NCBI GenBank assembly: GCA_902778205.1
Contig: CACYWX010000068.1
Location: 1-11,182 of the forward strand
Reading direction: 5' to 3'
From: an uncultured Ruminococcus sp.
GTDB lineage: Bacteria; Bacillota; Clostridia; Oscillospirales; CAG-272
DNA: 11,182 nucleotides
Shown here in pieces: positions 1-6,522 of the stretch (positions within the stretch are counted from its first letter, which is position 1; the number at the start of each line of letters is the position of its first letter). The translations under genes were made by a program, and so were the position numbers. The notes under the pieces were generated by a model. The model worked only from the letters and a program-made list of their open reading frames with translations. It did no database searches and was not told the origin of the DNA.

Positions 1-495
1 GGTCTCGTTGGTGTTCCAGTTGGCCTTGAAGAAGGCGGGGATGAAACCCCAGAGAGCGCCCGCCAGCAGGCTCGTGACGATCATGGTCAGAAACAGCACG
101 GGCGTCGGGAGCTTATCGCCCAGGAAGATCATGCACAGAGCGGTGGCGAAGCCTCCCATGAGGACCTGCCCCTCCGCGCCGATGTTCCAGAAGCGCATCC
201 GGAAGGCGGGAGCCAGGGCCACGCCGATGCAGAGCAGGGAGGTCATGTCCCGCAGAAGCTGCATGAACAGCATGGGCGCGGAGAAGGAGGCGGCGAAGAT
301 CCGGGCATACACGGCGATGGGATTGAGCTTCGTCACCAGCACGATGAACAGAGCGTCGATCACCAGGGCCAGCAGAATGGCTATGGCCCGGACGAGGATC
401 TTGGTTTTCAGGGGCAGGGCGTCCCGCTTGGCGATGCGGAACAGGGGCTCCCCATGGGTCTTGCGGGTTTCGGGCTTTGTCTGTGCTCCGGTCAT
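1..495 (-). CDS. BMP-type nucleoside ABC transporter permease, N-terminal part
   Basis: Integral membrane permease of a BMP-family (nucleoside-type) ABC importer. The first 165 residues are present; the rest runs off the left edge. After a basic, polar N-terminus (about residues 1-32), hydrophobic segments appear at about 34-55, 83-95, 112-125 and 132-155. Two motifs identify the family: FWNIGAEGQ near residue 102, and ALWGFIPAFFKA followed by TNET at the cut end, both typical of YufP/NupP-like permeases. The ATG at 495 lies 3 bp after the ATPase stop codon, with GGAGG just upstream inside the end of that gene, so translation is probably coupled. Substrate is inferred from family and from xpt in the same operon. 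Family assignment is strong. A second permease gene would be expected beyond the edge. Confidence 0.93.
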   Translation of the reverse strand, partial: MTGAQTKPETRKTHGEPLFRIAKRDALPLKTKILVRAIAILLALVIDALFIVLVTKLNPIAVYARIFAASFSAPMLFMQLLRDMTSLLCIGVALAPAFRMRFWNIGAEGQVLMGGFATALCMIFLGDKLPTPVLFLTMIVTSLLAGALWGFIPAFFKANWNTNET

Positions 496-498
496 GGG

Positions 499-2115
499 TC
501 ACGCCTCCTTTCCTTTCGCTTTGGCTTCGGCGTTTCCGCCGCCGTATCCGTCATGGGCGCTCAGCTTGGTCATAAGCAGGCCGATGCCCTCCTTGGTGGC
601 CTCCCGGCCGTTCACGATGCCCGTAATCACCCCTGCGCACAGCACCAGGATCCGGTCGCACAGGTCGATCAGCACGTCCAGATCCTCGCCCACGTACAGC
701 ACCGCCACGCCCTTCTTCTTCTGCTCGTTCAGCAGGCGGTAGATCTGGTAGGAGGTCCCGATGTCCAGTCCGCGCACCGCGTAGGCCGTCATCAGCACCT
801 CCGGCGCGGCGGCAATCTCACGGCCCACCAGCACCTTCTGCACGTTGCCTCCGGACAGACGCCGCACGGGCGTTCCGATGGAGGGCGTCACCACCGCCAG
901 ATCGTCCTTCACGTCCTCCGCCAGCTTCTTCGGGGCCTGGGTGTCGGTGAACACGGACTTCCCGCTTTCGTAGGACTTGAGCATCATGTTCTCCGTCATG
1001 CCCATGGAGCCAACCAGCCCCATGCCCAGGCGGTCCTCCGGCACGAAGGAGAGGTGCACGCCCAGCTCCTTGATCTGCCGGGGGGTCAGGCCGATGAGCT
1101 CCCGCTGCTCCCCGCCGTCGGAGGGGTAGAACATGACGGAGGAGCCCTCCGCGGCGATCTGCAGTCCGGCGACGGCCTCCAGCAGCTCCTTCTGTCCGCA
1201 TCCGGAAATGCCGGCGATACCCAGGATCTCCCCGCCGTACACGTCGAAGGAGGCGTCCTTCAGGGCCGGCACTCCCTCCGCGCCGTATACGGTCAGATTC
1301 TTCACGGACAGGAGCAGCTTCCGGTTCTCCGGCTCGGGACGCTCGATGTCCAGCGCCACCTTCTTGCCCACCATCATTTCGGTGAGGGACAGCTCGTCGG
1401 CGTCCTTCGTGGCCACGTCCCCGATGTACTCGCCCTTGCGCAGGATCACCACCCGGTCGGAGATGTCCAGCACCTCGTGGAGCTTGTGGGTGATGATGAC
1501 CACGGCGCACCCGTCCTTCTTCATCTCCCGCATGACGCCGAAGAGCTTCTCGGTCTCCTGGGGCGTCAGGACGGCGGTGGGCTCGTCCAGGATCAGGATG
1601 TCCGCGCCCCGGTAGAGGACCTTCACGATCTCCAGGGTCTGCTTCTGGGACACCGTCATCTCGTAGACCTTCTGGTCCGGCTCGATGTCGAAGCCGTACC
1701 GGTCACAGATCTCCTTCACGCGCCGGGAGACGGCCTTCATGTCCAGCCGCTTCCCCCCGCCGGACTCCTCGGGCGGCAGGCCCAGGACGATGTTTTCCGC
1801 GGCGGTGAACACGTCCACCAGCTTGAAATGCTGATGGATCATGCCGATGCCCAGGGAAAAGGCGTCCCCCGGAGAGGCGATGGTGACCTCCTCCCCGTCC
1901 ACGAAGATCCTGCCCTCGTCGGGGAAGTAGATGCCGGAGATGATGTTCATCAGGGTGGTCTTGCCGCTTCCGTTCTCGCCCAGCACGGAGAGGATCTCGC
2001 CCCGCCGGATGGACATGGACACGTTCCGGTTCGCGGCGACCGCGCCGAAGGTTTTGGTGATCCCCTCCAGACGGACGGCGTCCGGCCGCCGGGTGACGTT
2101 CGACGTTTCTGCCAT
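499..2115 (-). CDS. BMP-type nucleoside/sugar ABC transporter ATPase, two fused nucleotide-binding domains
   Basis: Cytoplasmic ATPase (538 aa) powering the adjacent permease, with two tandem nucleotide-binding domains as in YufO and RbsA. Domain 1 has an intact Walker A GENGSGKT (residues 46-53), the HQHFKLV Q-loop region and Walker B ILILDEPTAVLTPQE. Its signature region reads MTVSQKQ rather than an SGGQ form. Domain 2 shows the reverse: the P-loop position reads GISGCGQKE without the Walker lysine, while LSGGNVQK is intact. The usual PTRGLD segment reads AVRGLD. Such asymmetry is common in this family, though the AV pair is less usual. The ATG at 2115 is chosen because homology begins just after it and GAAAGG lies upstream; upstream in-frame sequence is low-complexity intergenic DNA. 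It lies between the lipoprotein and permease genes of one operon. Confidence 0.94.
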   Translation of the reverse strand: MAETSNVTRRPDAVRLEGITKTFGAVAANRNVSMSIRRGEILSVLGENGSGKTTLMNIISGIYFPDEGRIFVDGEEVTIASPGDAFSLGIGMIHQHFKLVDVFTAAENIVLGLPPEESGGGKRLDMKAVSRRVKEICDRYGFDIEPDQKVYEMTVSQKQTLEIVKVLYRGADILILDEPTAVLTPQETEKLFGVMREMKKDGCAVVIITHKLHEVLDISDRVVILRKGEYIGDVATKDADELSLTEMMVGKKVALDIERPEPENRKLLLSVKNLTVYGAEGVPALKDASFDVYGGEILGIAGISGCGQKELLEAVAGLQIAAEGSSVMFYPSDGGEQRELIGLTPRQIKELGVHLSFVPEDRLGMGLVGSMGMTENMMLKSYESGKSVFTDTQAPKKLAEDVKDDLAVVTPSIGTPVRRLSGGNVQKVLVGREIAAAPEVLMTAYAVRGLDIGTSYQIYRLLNEQKKKGVAVLYVGEDLDVLIDLCDRILVLCAGVITGIVNGREATKEGIGLLMTKLSAHDGYGGGNAEAKAKGKEA

Positions 2116-2253
2116 GATACAACCTTTCAGAATGATGAAATGCGGAAAAGCGGAAAAGGAAAAAGGAAAACCGTTTTTCTTCTTTCCTCCGGCGCTTTTC
2201 TCCCGCGGAGAAGCCGGATCGTACTTCTCCCGCCGGACGGACAAAAGTGAAAC

Positions 2254-2286
2254 GGGGAGGAAGTAAGCGTTACATACTTCCTCCCC
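2254..2286 (-). terminator. Intercistronic hairpin between lipoprotein and ATPase genes
   Basis: A perfect 12-bp inverted repeat (GGGGAGGAAGTA at 2254-2265, its complement at 2275-2286) with a 9-nt loop lies 36 bp after the lipoprotein stop codon. On the minus strand it is followed by GTTTCACTTTTGT, a weak T-rich tail. It could be a partial terminator, or a 3'-end stabiliser keeping lipoprotein mRNA more abundant than ATPase/permease mRNA. The structure is seen; the role is inferred. A further 7-bp stem (2207-2213 with 2224-2230) follows before the ATPase gene. Confidence 0.6.
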
Positions 2287-2321
2287 CTTCGGTTCAGACG
2301 GATTTTTATACTGAGATGATC

Positions 2322-3614
2322 TTACTTCTCGATGATGCCGTCGATGCGGACGGAGAAGTACGGGGCGCTGCGGACGGTGGACTCGTCGAAGTAGCCGTCC
2401 TTGATGCACTCAACGGTTTCGCCCTCGTAGATGGGGGTCATGGTGCTCCAGTCCATATAGGACATGTTGACCTTGCAGGAGGTCAGATGACCGGCCGCGT
2501 CGGTGGTCACTTCGCAGGTGCTCTGGGGCTGGGACACGGTGAAGGTGGAGGTGTCGAAGACGTGGAGGGTGCCGGCCTTGAGAGCGGCTTCCACTTCGGC
2601 GACCTTCTCGGCGGTGCCGGCGGCGCAGGACGGGCCGAGAGTGGTGATGGCCACGCCGTTTTCGTTGTAGCCCTTCGCCACGTCATAGGGCTGCTCCTTG
2701 CCGTCCATGACGTTCTTGAACAGCTCGGCGTAGAACTCGGACCAGGTGTTGGTCGGGGAAGTCAGGGCCGCGGTGGGAGCTGCCTCCAGCATGTCCACGT
2801 TGTAGCCGACGGAATAGCAGATCTTGCCCTCGCCGAGCATTCTCTCGCAGGCGGAGGGAGCGCCGGTGGAGTCCGCGTGCTGGCCGATGATGACGCAGCC
2901 GTTGGCCACGAGCGCTTCGGCGGCGGCGGCTTCCTTGGCGATGTCGAACCAGGAAGAGGTGTAGTTGACTTCCATGGTCACGTTCGGAACGATGGAACGG
3001 AGGCCGAGGAAGAAGGCGGTGTAGCCGGAGACCACTTCCGCGTAGTTGAAGGCGCCCACATAGCCGATCTTCACGTTGCCGTCGGCGTCATAGGCATTGG
3101 GGGTGGCGGTGGGGGAAACGGTGCCGTTGTCGATGAGCTCCTTCAGCTTCATGCCGCCGACCACGCCGGAGACATAGCGGGACTCAAAGACCTTGGTGAA
3201 GCCGTTCTTCAGGTTGGACACGCCGGAGATGGCCGCGAAGTCGCCGGTCATGGAGACGAAGGTGACGTTCGGGTTTTCCTTAGCCGCCTGAACCATGAAG
3301 TCCTGATGGCCGTAGGAGTTGGAGATGATCAGCTGGCAGCCGCGGCCCACGAGCTCGGTGGCGGCGTCGTAGCAGTCGGAGTTCTCCTCGATCTTGTACT
3401 TCCAGATGATCTGGCTGTCCGCGATGCCCAGCTTCTTGGCGGCTTCCTTGATGCCGTTCATATGGGCGAGGGTATAGCCTTCGGTTTCGTCGCCGACCAT
3501 GATGCAGCCGATCTTGATGCCGGCCGCGCCGTCGCTGGAGCAGGATGCAAACGCCGTCAGAGCGGTGAAGAGCATCAGGACTGCGATCGTCAGCGACGCG
3601 ATTTTCCTGAACAT
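2322..3614 (-). CDS. BMP-family substrate-binding lipoprotein
   Basis: Extracellular solute-binding lipoprotein (430 aa) that should capture the substrate and deliver it to the adjacent permease/ATPase. An N-terminal signal (MFRK then a hydrophobic stretch to about residue 21) ends in FASC, with Cys25 the likely lipidated residue; phenylalanine at -3 makes the lipobox imperfect. The mature protein starts with a typical BMP strand (IKIGCIMVGD) and has the family features CQLIISNSYGHQD, VTFVSMTGD, the conserved KVGYVGA-like stretch (KIGYVGAFNYAEVV) and VIIGQHADSTG. The last 90 or so residues differ from the short end of BmpA/PnrA proteins, making it longer than usual. AGGAGG lies 9 bp before the ATG. 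It follows xpt by 114 bp, supporting a purine-type ligand, though BMP proteins can bind other solutes. Confidence 0.93.
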   Translation of the reverse strand: MFRKIASLTIAVLMLFTALTAFASCSSDGAAGIKIGCIMVGDETEGYTLAHMNGIKEAAKKLGIADSQIIWKYKIEENSDCYDAATELVGRGCQLIISNSYGHQDFMVQAAKENPNVTFVSMTGDFAAISGVSNLKNGFTKVFESRYVSGVVGGMKLKELIDNGTVSPTATPNAYDADGNVKIGYVGAFNYAEVVSGYTAFFLGLRSIVPNVTMEVNYTSSWFDIAKEAAAAEALVANGCVIIGQHADSTGAPSACERMLGEGKICYSVGYNVDMLEAAPTAALTSPTNTWSEFYAELFKNVMDGKEQPYDVAKGYNENGVAITTLGPSCAAGTAEKVAEVEAALKAGTLHVFDTSTFTVSQPQSTCEVTTDAAGHLTSCKVNMSYMDWSTMTPIYEGETVECIKDGYFDESTVRSAPYFSVRIDGIIEK

Positions 3615-3728
3615 GTGTCTGTTCCTCCTGAAATGTGATAATGATGGAGACGGTCTATCTCAAGCCCGAAGGCAGGAGAGCAGGGGAGATTAGGAGGGAA
3701 TGTTCTTCCGGATATGTGCCGGTGTGTC

Positions 3729-4304
3729 TTATTCCTCCACGAAGCGGATCCCGTTTTCGTCCATGGAGGCGACCCGGGCCAGGGATTCCACCCGGACGCC
3801 CTGGGCGCGCACGATGCTTCCGCCGGGCTGATAGGCTTTTTCGATGACGATGCCCGCGCCGGCCACGGAGGCTCCCGCGTCATGGACCAGCTTCAACAGG
3901 GCCAGCAGGGCGCTCCCCTTGGCCAGAAAGTCGTCGATGATGAGGACCCTGTCGGCGGACGTGAGAAAATCCCGCGCCAGGCGGATGGCGTAGGTGCGTT
4001 CGTGGGTATAGCTGTAGACCTCGGCGGTGTAGACGTCGCCGGAGATATTGTTGGTGGGCGTCTTTTTGGCGAACACCACGGGAACGCCGAAATACGCGGC
4101 GGTGAGGCAGGCGATCCCGATGCCGGAGGCCTCGATGGTCAGGATCTTGGTGACGCCCTCGTCCTTGTACAGGCGGTGGAACTCGCGGCCCAGCTCCGAA
4201 ATGAAGGGCACGTCGATCTGGTGGTTGAGAAAGCTGTCCACCTTCAGCACATTGCCCGCGCCGATCTTGCCGTCCTTCAGGATTCTCTCTTCCAGCATCT
4301 TCAT
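3729..4304 (-). CDS. xpt: Xanthine phosphoribosyltransferase
   Basis: Cytoplasmic purine-salvage enzyme joining xanthine and PRPP to make XMP and pyrophosphate. The 191 residues align by eye with the roughly 194-residue Bacillus Xpt throughout. Diagnostic stretches are LKVDSFLNHQID (residues 20-31; Leu20 and Asn27 match known xanthine contacts), GVPVVFAKK (73-81), the PRPP-binding loop VLIIDDFLAKGSA (120-132) and AGIVIEKAYQPG. The ATG at 4304 is chosen because homology begins there; an in-frame extension upstream would cross the promoter. The ribosome-binding site is only a G-run and weak. It is first in a minus-strand operon with the BMP transporter. Bacillus xpt has a guanine riboswitch, but the leader here is only about 75 nt and shows no such aptamer. 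Confidence 0.96.
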   Translation of the reverse strand: MKMLEERILKDGKIGAGNVLKVDSFLNHQIDVPFISELGREFHRLYKDEGVTKILTIEASGIGIACLTAAYFGVPVVFAKKTPTNNISGDVYTAEVYSYTHERTYAIRLARDFLTSADRVLIIDDFLAKGSALLALLKLVHDAGASVAGAGIVIEKAYQPGGSIVRAQGVRVESLARVASMDENGIRFVEE

Positions 4305-4385
4305 ATGCCGCAGCCCCCGTCCGAAAATGATGCTCGCGCCGGAACGCGAAGGGAAAACTCCCGCTGATTTTAAAAGACTGTTTCC

Positions 4386-4414
4386 ATTATACATGATCCG
4401 GAAACAAAATGCAA
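4386..4414 (-). promoter_or_regulatory. SigA-type promoter of the xpt-transporter operon
   Basis: On the minus strand, TTGCAT (4414-4409) and a perfect TATAAT (4391-4386) are separated by exactly 17 bp. Transcription would start near 4379, giving a leader of about 75 nt before xpt. That leader has only short stems, such as TCGCG/CGCGA with a 6-nt loop. It occupies the 340-bp divergent region between xpt and mazF (4305-4644), where I see no other gene I trust. Confidence 0.8.
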
Positions 4415-4644
4415 CACGTCGTTCCGATGAAATCCCCTGTTCTCCTCCGGGCGGATTTTGTCGAAACAGCACAAACCTTTCCGCTCTCCGCCGCATATAC
4501 TGACAGAAAAAGGACGGTCCGCTCCTCCGGGTGTATTTTCCGGACGGCGCGGCCCGGGAAACCGGCGGGTGTGGGAATAAATCCCCCTGCAAATGGCGCA
4601 TACTGTACGCGCGGACAAGAAGACAGCGGAAAGGATGAGGGAAC

Positions 4645-5013
4645 ATGACAGTCAGACGCGGCGACATATACTATGCCGATCTCAGCCCGGTGGTGGGCAG
4701 CGAACAGGGAGGCGTGCGCCCCGTGCTCATCGTGCAGAACGACGTGGGGAACCGGTACAGTCCCACGGTCATCGCCGCGGCCATCACCAGCCGGCTCGGC
4801 AAGAACCGGCTCCCCACCCACATCGACGTGCTGGCGGAGCGGGCCGGACGGGTGGGTTTGACAAAGGACTCGGTGATCCTTCTGGAACAGATGCGGACCA
4901 TCGACAAGAAGCGGCTGGGGGAGAAGATGGGACATCTGGACGAGGAAACCATGACGGCGGTGGACAACGCGATCTCGGTGAGTCTGGGACTGGGCGGCGT
5001 CCGGGCGGAGTGA
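4645..5013 (+). CDS. mazF: MazF/NdoA-type mRNA interferase toxin, apparently orphan
   Basis: Ribosome-independent endoribonuclease of the MazF/PemK family, which cuts mRNA at short specific sequences. At 122 residues it is near the usual length and closely resembles Bacillus NdoA: RRGDIYYADLSPVVGSEQGG at the N-terminus, VRPVLIVQND, AAITSR, LPTHIDV and VILLEQMRTIDKKRL. Arg25 and Thr48, equivalent to the NdoA catalytic pair, are both present, so it should be active. AAAGGA lies 9 bp before the ATG. No ribbon-helix-helix MazE is recognisable within 340 bp upstream or downstream. Orphan mazF genes do occur in Clostridia, where the antitoxin may be elsewhere. I find no clear promoter; TATACT at 4496-4501 lacks a convincing -35. 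The cleavage site cannot be read from the sequence. Confidence 0.95.
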   Translation: MTVRRGDIYYADLSPVVGSEQGGVRPVLIVQNDVGNRYSPTVIAAAITSRLGKNRLPTHIDVLAERAGRVGLTKDSVILLEQMRTIDKKRLGEKMGHLDEETMTAVDNAISVSLGLGGVRAE

Positions 5014-5043
5014 GGGAGATCGTGTATTCTCACGATGAGAAAG

Positions 5044-5087
5044 GGCTGTCGCATTTTTCCATCTTCAGGAGTTCATGTGACAGTCCA
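5044..5087. repeat. Imperfect inverted repeat after mazF
   Basis: GGGCTGTCGC (5044-5053) can pair with GTGACAGTCC (5078-5087) over 10 positions, two of them G-T, around a 24-nt loop containing TTTTT. It could be part of a mazF terminator. The GGGCTGTC start also resembles the ends of some insertion sequences, so a relic is possible. Neither reading is secure. Confidence 0.4.
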
Positions 5088-5239
5088 ATCACGCATGCAC
5101 CGTATAAACCAGTGCAAAGCGGTTTCCATAATAGTGTAACTGCTTCACAGAGAATCACATCGCACACAGATGAGGCGGAACGTTTGGTAATCAATCGCTT
5201 TATCAAACCTTGATACAGCGATCGAACCCCGTCAGCTCC
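5078..5239 (+). repeat. Diverged direct repeat, copy A
   Basis: Its last 71 bp (5169-5239) align without gaps to 5639-5709 with 58 identical positions (82%), from GATGAGG to GTCAGCTCC. Further left, CAAAGCGGTTTCCATA (5115-5130) matches CAAAGCGGTTGCCATA (5515-5530), and GTGACA starts both copies. GATGAGGCGGA (5169-5179) and TCCCCCTCATC (5237-5247) form a near-perfect inverted pair, suggesting element ends. It lacks the GC-rich hairpin module carried by copy B. Confidence 0.65.
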
Positions 5240-5304
5240 CCCTCATCAGTCACCTATAGTAATGCTCGGAATTAGCTGCACTTTGCCCTACAGTAGTTTT
5301 TGAT

Positions 5305-5435
5305 CGAACTTTTTGCAAAAAGTTCGTGGGGTGTCGGGGCAAAGCCCTGACCCGCACTCCGAAGAGTGCGGAATTCCCAGGACGTCAAAGGAGTTCCTCT
5401 TTTGGTTCTTTTCTCCTCGATAAAGGAGAAAAGAA
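5305..5435. repeat. Cluster of five consecutive inverted repeats
   Basis: Five hairpins stand almost end to end in 131 bp: a perfect 22-bp palindrome centred on TTTTTGCAAAAA (5305-5326); GTCGGGGC/GCCCTGAC with loop AAA (5333-5351, one G-T pair); a perfect 8-bp stem CCGCACTC/GAGTGCGG with loop CGAA (5352-5371); CAAAGGAG/CTCTTTTG with loop TTC (5386-5404, one G-T pair); and a perfect 12-bp stem starting TTCTTTTCTCCT (5406-5417 with 5424-5435). A transcript of either strand would be almost wholly structured. It lies between the two direct repeats and has no coding potential. It may be a compound palindromic interspersed repeat. Confidence 0.75.
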
Positions 5436-5481
5436 TAAGGAACGATATGAATGTGCGGGTAATAAAGTGAATGGCTATAAG

Positions 5482-5709
5482 GTGACACCTCATGATGTGC
5501 AGCAGAATCTGGCACAAAGCGGTTGCCATAGAATAACGATCATTGGGAGGAAACTCCACGGAAACCGCTTCATGACGAAGTTCCGCTGCACACTGTCAGC
5601 CTTCCCCCCCTTGGCGGGGAAGGTGGCCCGAAGGGTCGGATGAGGGGGAACGTATGATATACAATCGCTTCATTGAACTTCGATACAGCGAACGATTCCC
5701 GTCAGCTCC
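5482..5709 (+). repeat. Diverged direct repeat, copy B, with extra hairpin module
   Basis: Second copy of the repeat at 5078-5239, in the same orientation and longer. Extra sequence in the left half and a module at about 5597-5638 account for the difference. Homology resumes at GATGAGG (5639), exactly 470 bp from its counterpart. Copy A goes from CACACA straight to GATGAGG where copy B has the module between. The right-hand CCCTCATC end seen after copy A is missing here. Confidence 0.65.
5600..5636. repeat. GC-rich double-hairpin module within copy B
   Basis: CCTTCCCC (5600-5607) pairs with GGGGAAGG (5616-5623), followed by GGCCC/GGGTC around GAA (5625-5637, one G-T pair). The arrangement resembles small interspersed hairpin repeats I recall from gut Clostridia, which give spurious arginine/proline/glycine-rich reading frames. 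That recollection was not checked against a database. Confidence 0.6.
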
Positions 5710-5899
5710 GGATTATATGGCCTTGCGCAGGCTGGGGACGCAGTAAAGGGTAACAGAACATTTATATATTTTCCCCGCGTGTGGTTTATGAAGGCTGACA
5801 CTCAGAATCACGTTCAGAGTCCGGACGGCAGTTCAGACGGACATTGTCAGGAAACGGGACTGTCCGGCCAGCTCCCTTCCGATATTAACATTTTATCCC

Positions 5900-5928
5900 T
5901 TGAAAACGGAGGCGCGGGGGGATATACT
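5900..5928 (+). promoter_or_regulatory. SigA-type promoter of the lipoprotein operon
   Basis: TTGAAA (5900-5905) and TATACT (5923-5928) are separated by 17 bp of unusually G-rich spacer. Transcription would start near 5935, giving a leader of about 29 nt that carries AAAGG before the lipoprotein ATG. Position and spacing make this the likely promoter of the three-gene unit downstream. Confidence 0.75.
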
Positions 5929-5963
5929 GAGAAAAACATTTTCTCAACGAAAGGCTCCGCGCC

Positions 5964-6512
5964 ATGACCCGAAATCGTTTTACCGCAGGGCTCTCCGCTC
6001 TGCTTGCTCTGTGTCTCCTCGCGCTTCCCCTCTCCTCCTGCTCCAAGAAGGGCGAATACGACCCGCCCACGGGATGGCAGTCGGCCTCGGACGAAGCGGC
6101 GGACTTCTACTTCTACGTGCCCGACAACTGGACGGTGGACTTCTCCACGGCAGCGGCCGGCGCGTACTACTCCGCCTCCGATCCCTCGTCGGTGTCCGTC
6201 ATGGCCTGGGAGCTTCCCAACACGGACACGACGCTGGACGACTGGTGGGCCCTCAACCGGGAGGAGCTGGAGAAGGTTTTCACCAACTTCAATCTGGAGT
6301 CCGAGGAGAACATGACCCTGACCCCGGACAATCTCTACGCGAAGAAGTACATTTACACGGCGGAGCTGGGCGGCTACTCCTACCGCTACCTGCAGGCCGC
6401 CGCGCTGAAGGGCACCGCCGTCTATCTCTTCACCTACTGCTCCGTGGAGGAGAACTTCGAGAGCCACATGGACGCCGTGAACGACATGCTCGGCTTCCTC
6501 ATCATCAAGTGA
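5964..6512 (+). CDS. Small lipoprotein, function unknown
   Basis: Predicted exported lipoprotein (182 aa). Basic residues MTRNR are followed by a leucine/alanine-rich segment (about 8-22) and the lipobox LSSC with Cys26. The mature part begins with charged SKKGEYDPP, then an alternating pattern with many aromatic residues: FYFYVPDNWTVDF, YYSASDPSSVSVMAWELP, a helical WWALNREELEKVF and YLFTYCSVEENFESHMDAVNDMLGFLI at the end. The order (a strand and P-x-W near the start, a helix between sheets and a late 'E-x-F-x-x-H' helix) recalls the PsbP/DcrB-like alpha-beta fold of small bacterial lipoproteins. That is inference from pattern only. AAAGG precedes the ATG at 10 bp. It is the first gene of an operon, 10 bp before the cysteine-desulfurase-like gene. 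The role is unknown. Confidence 0.9.
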   Translation: MTRNRFTAGLSALLALCLLALPLSSCSKKGEYDPPTGWQSASDEAADFYFYVPDNWTVDFSTAAAGAYYSASDPSSVSVMAWELPNTDTTLDDWWALNREELEKVFTNFNLESEENMTLTPDNLYAKKYIYTAELGGYSYRYLQAAALKGTAVYLFTYCSVEENFESHMDAVNDMLGFLIIK

Positions 6513-6522
6513 GGCGCGCGGC

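Larger units (their letters stand above)
5014..5899. other. Long non-coding region rich in repeats and hairpins
   Basis: No open frame in this stretch has a plausible start, a ribosome-binding site and protein-like composition. It opens with a 6-bp stem after mazF (ATCGTG/CACGAT, 5019-5036), which could help end mazF transcription. It then contains two diverged direct repeats, a cluster of five inverted repeats and a GC-rich hairpin module, described separately. Base composition is clearly more AT-rich than in the flanking genes. Its origin is unknown; degenerate interspersed repeats or an eroded mobile element are the best guesses. Confidence 0.75.

Noticed and set aside
454..3638. Long plus-strand open frames (454-2250 and 2247-3638) opposite the transporter genes
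   Set aside because: They have no known-protein character, are rich in His/Gly/Val/Leu typical of antisense reading of GC-rich genes, and lie wholly opposite well-identified genes.
3635..3663. Possible internal promoter before the BMP lipoprotein (TTGAGA, 17 bp, TATCAC, minus strand)
   Set aside because: The -10 match is poor and the start point would fall on the ribosome-binding site of the lipoprotein gene.
4305..4385. Purine riboswitch upstream of xpt
   Set aside because: The leader is only about 75 nt and lacks the conserved three-way junction sequences of the purine aptamer.
4409..4648. 79-codon frame overlapping the mazF start, as a candidate antitoxin
   Set aside because: It has no ribosome-binding site, begins at the -35 box of xpt, shows mixed codon use and no MazE-like pattern.
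5326..5643. 105-codon plus-strand frame in the repeat region
   Set aside because: It runs through the hairpin array and repeat copy B, and its end is the Ala/Arg/Gly/Val-rich translation expected from hairpin repeats.
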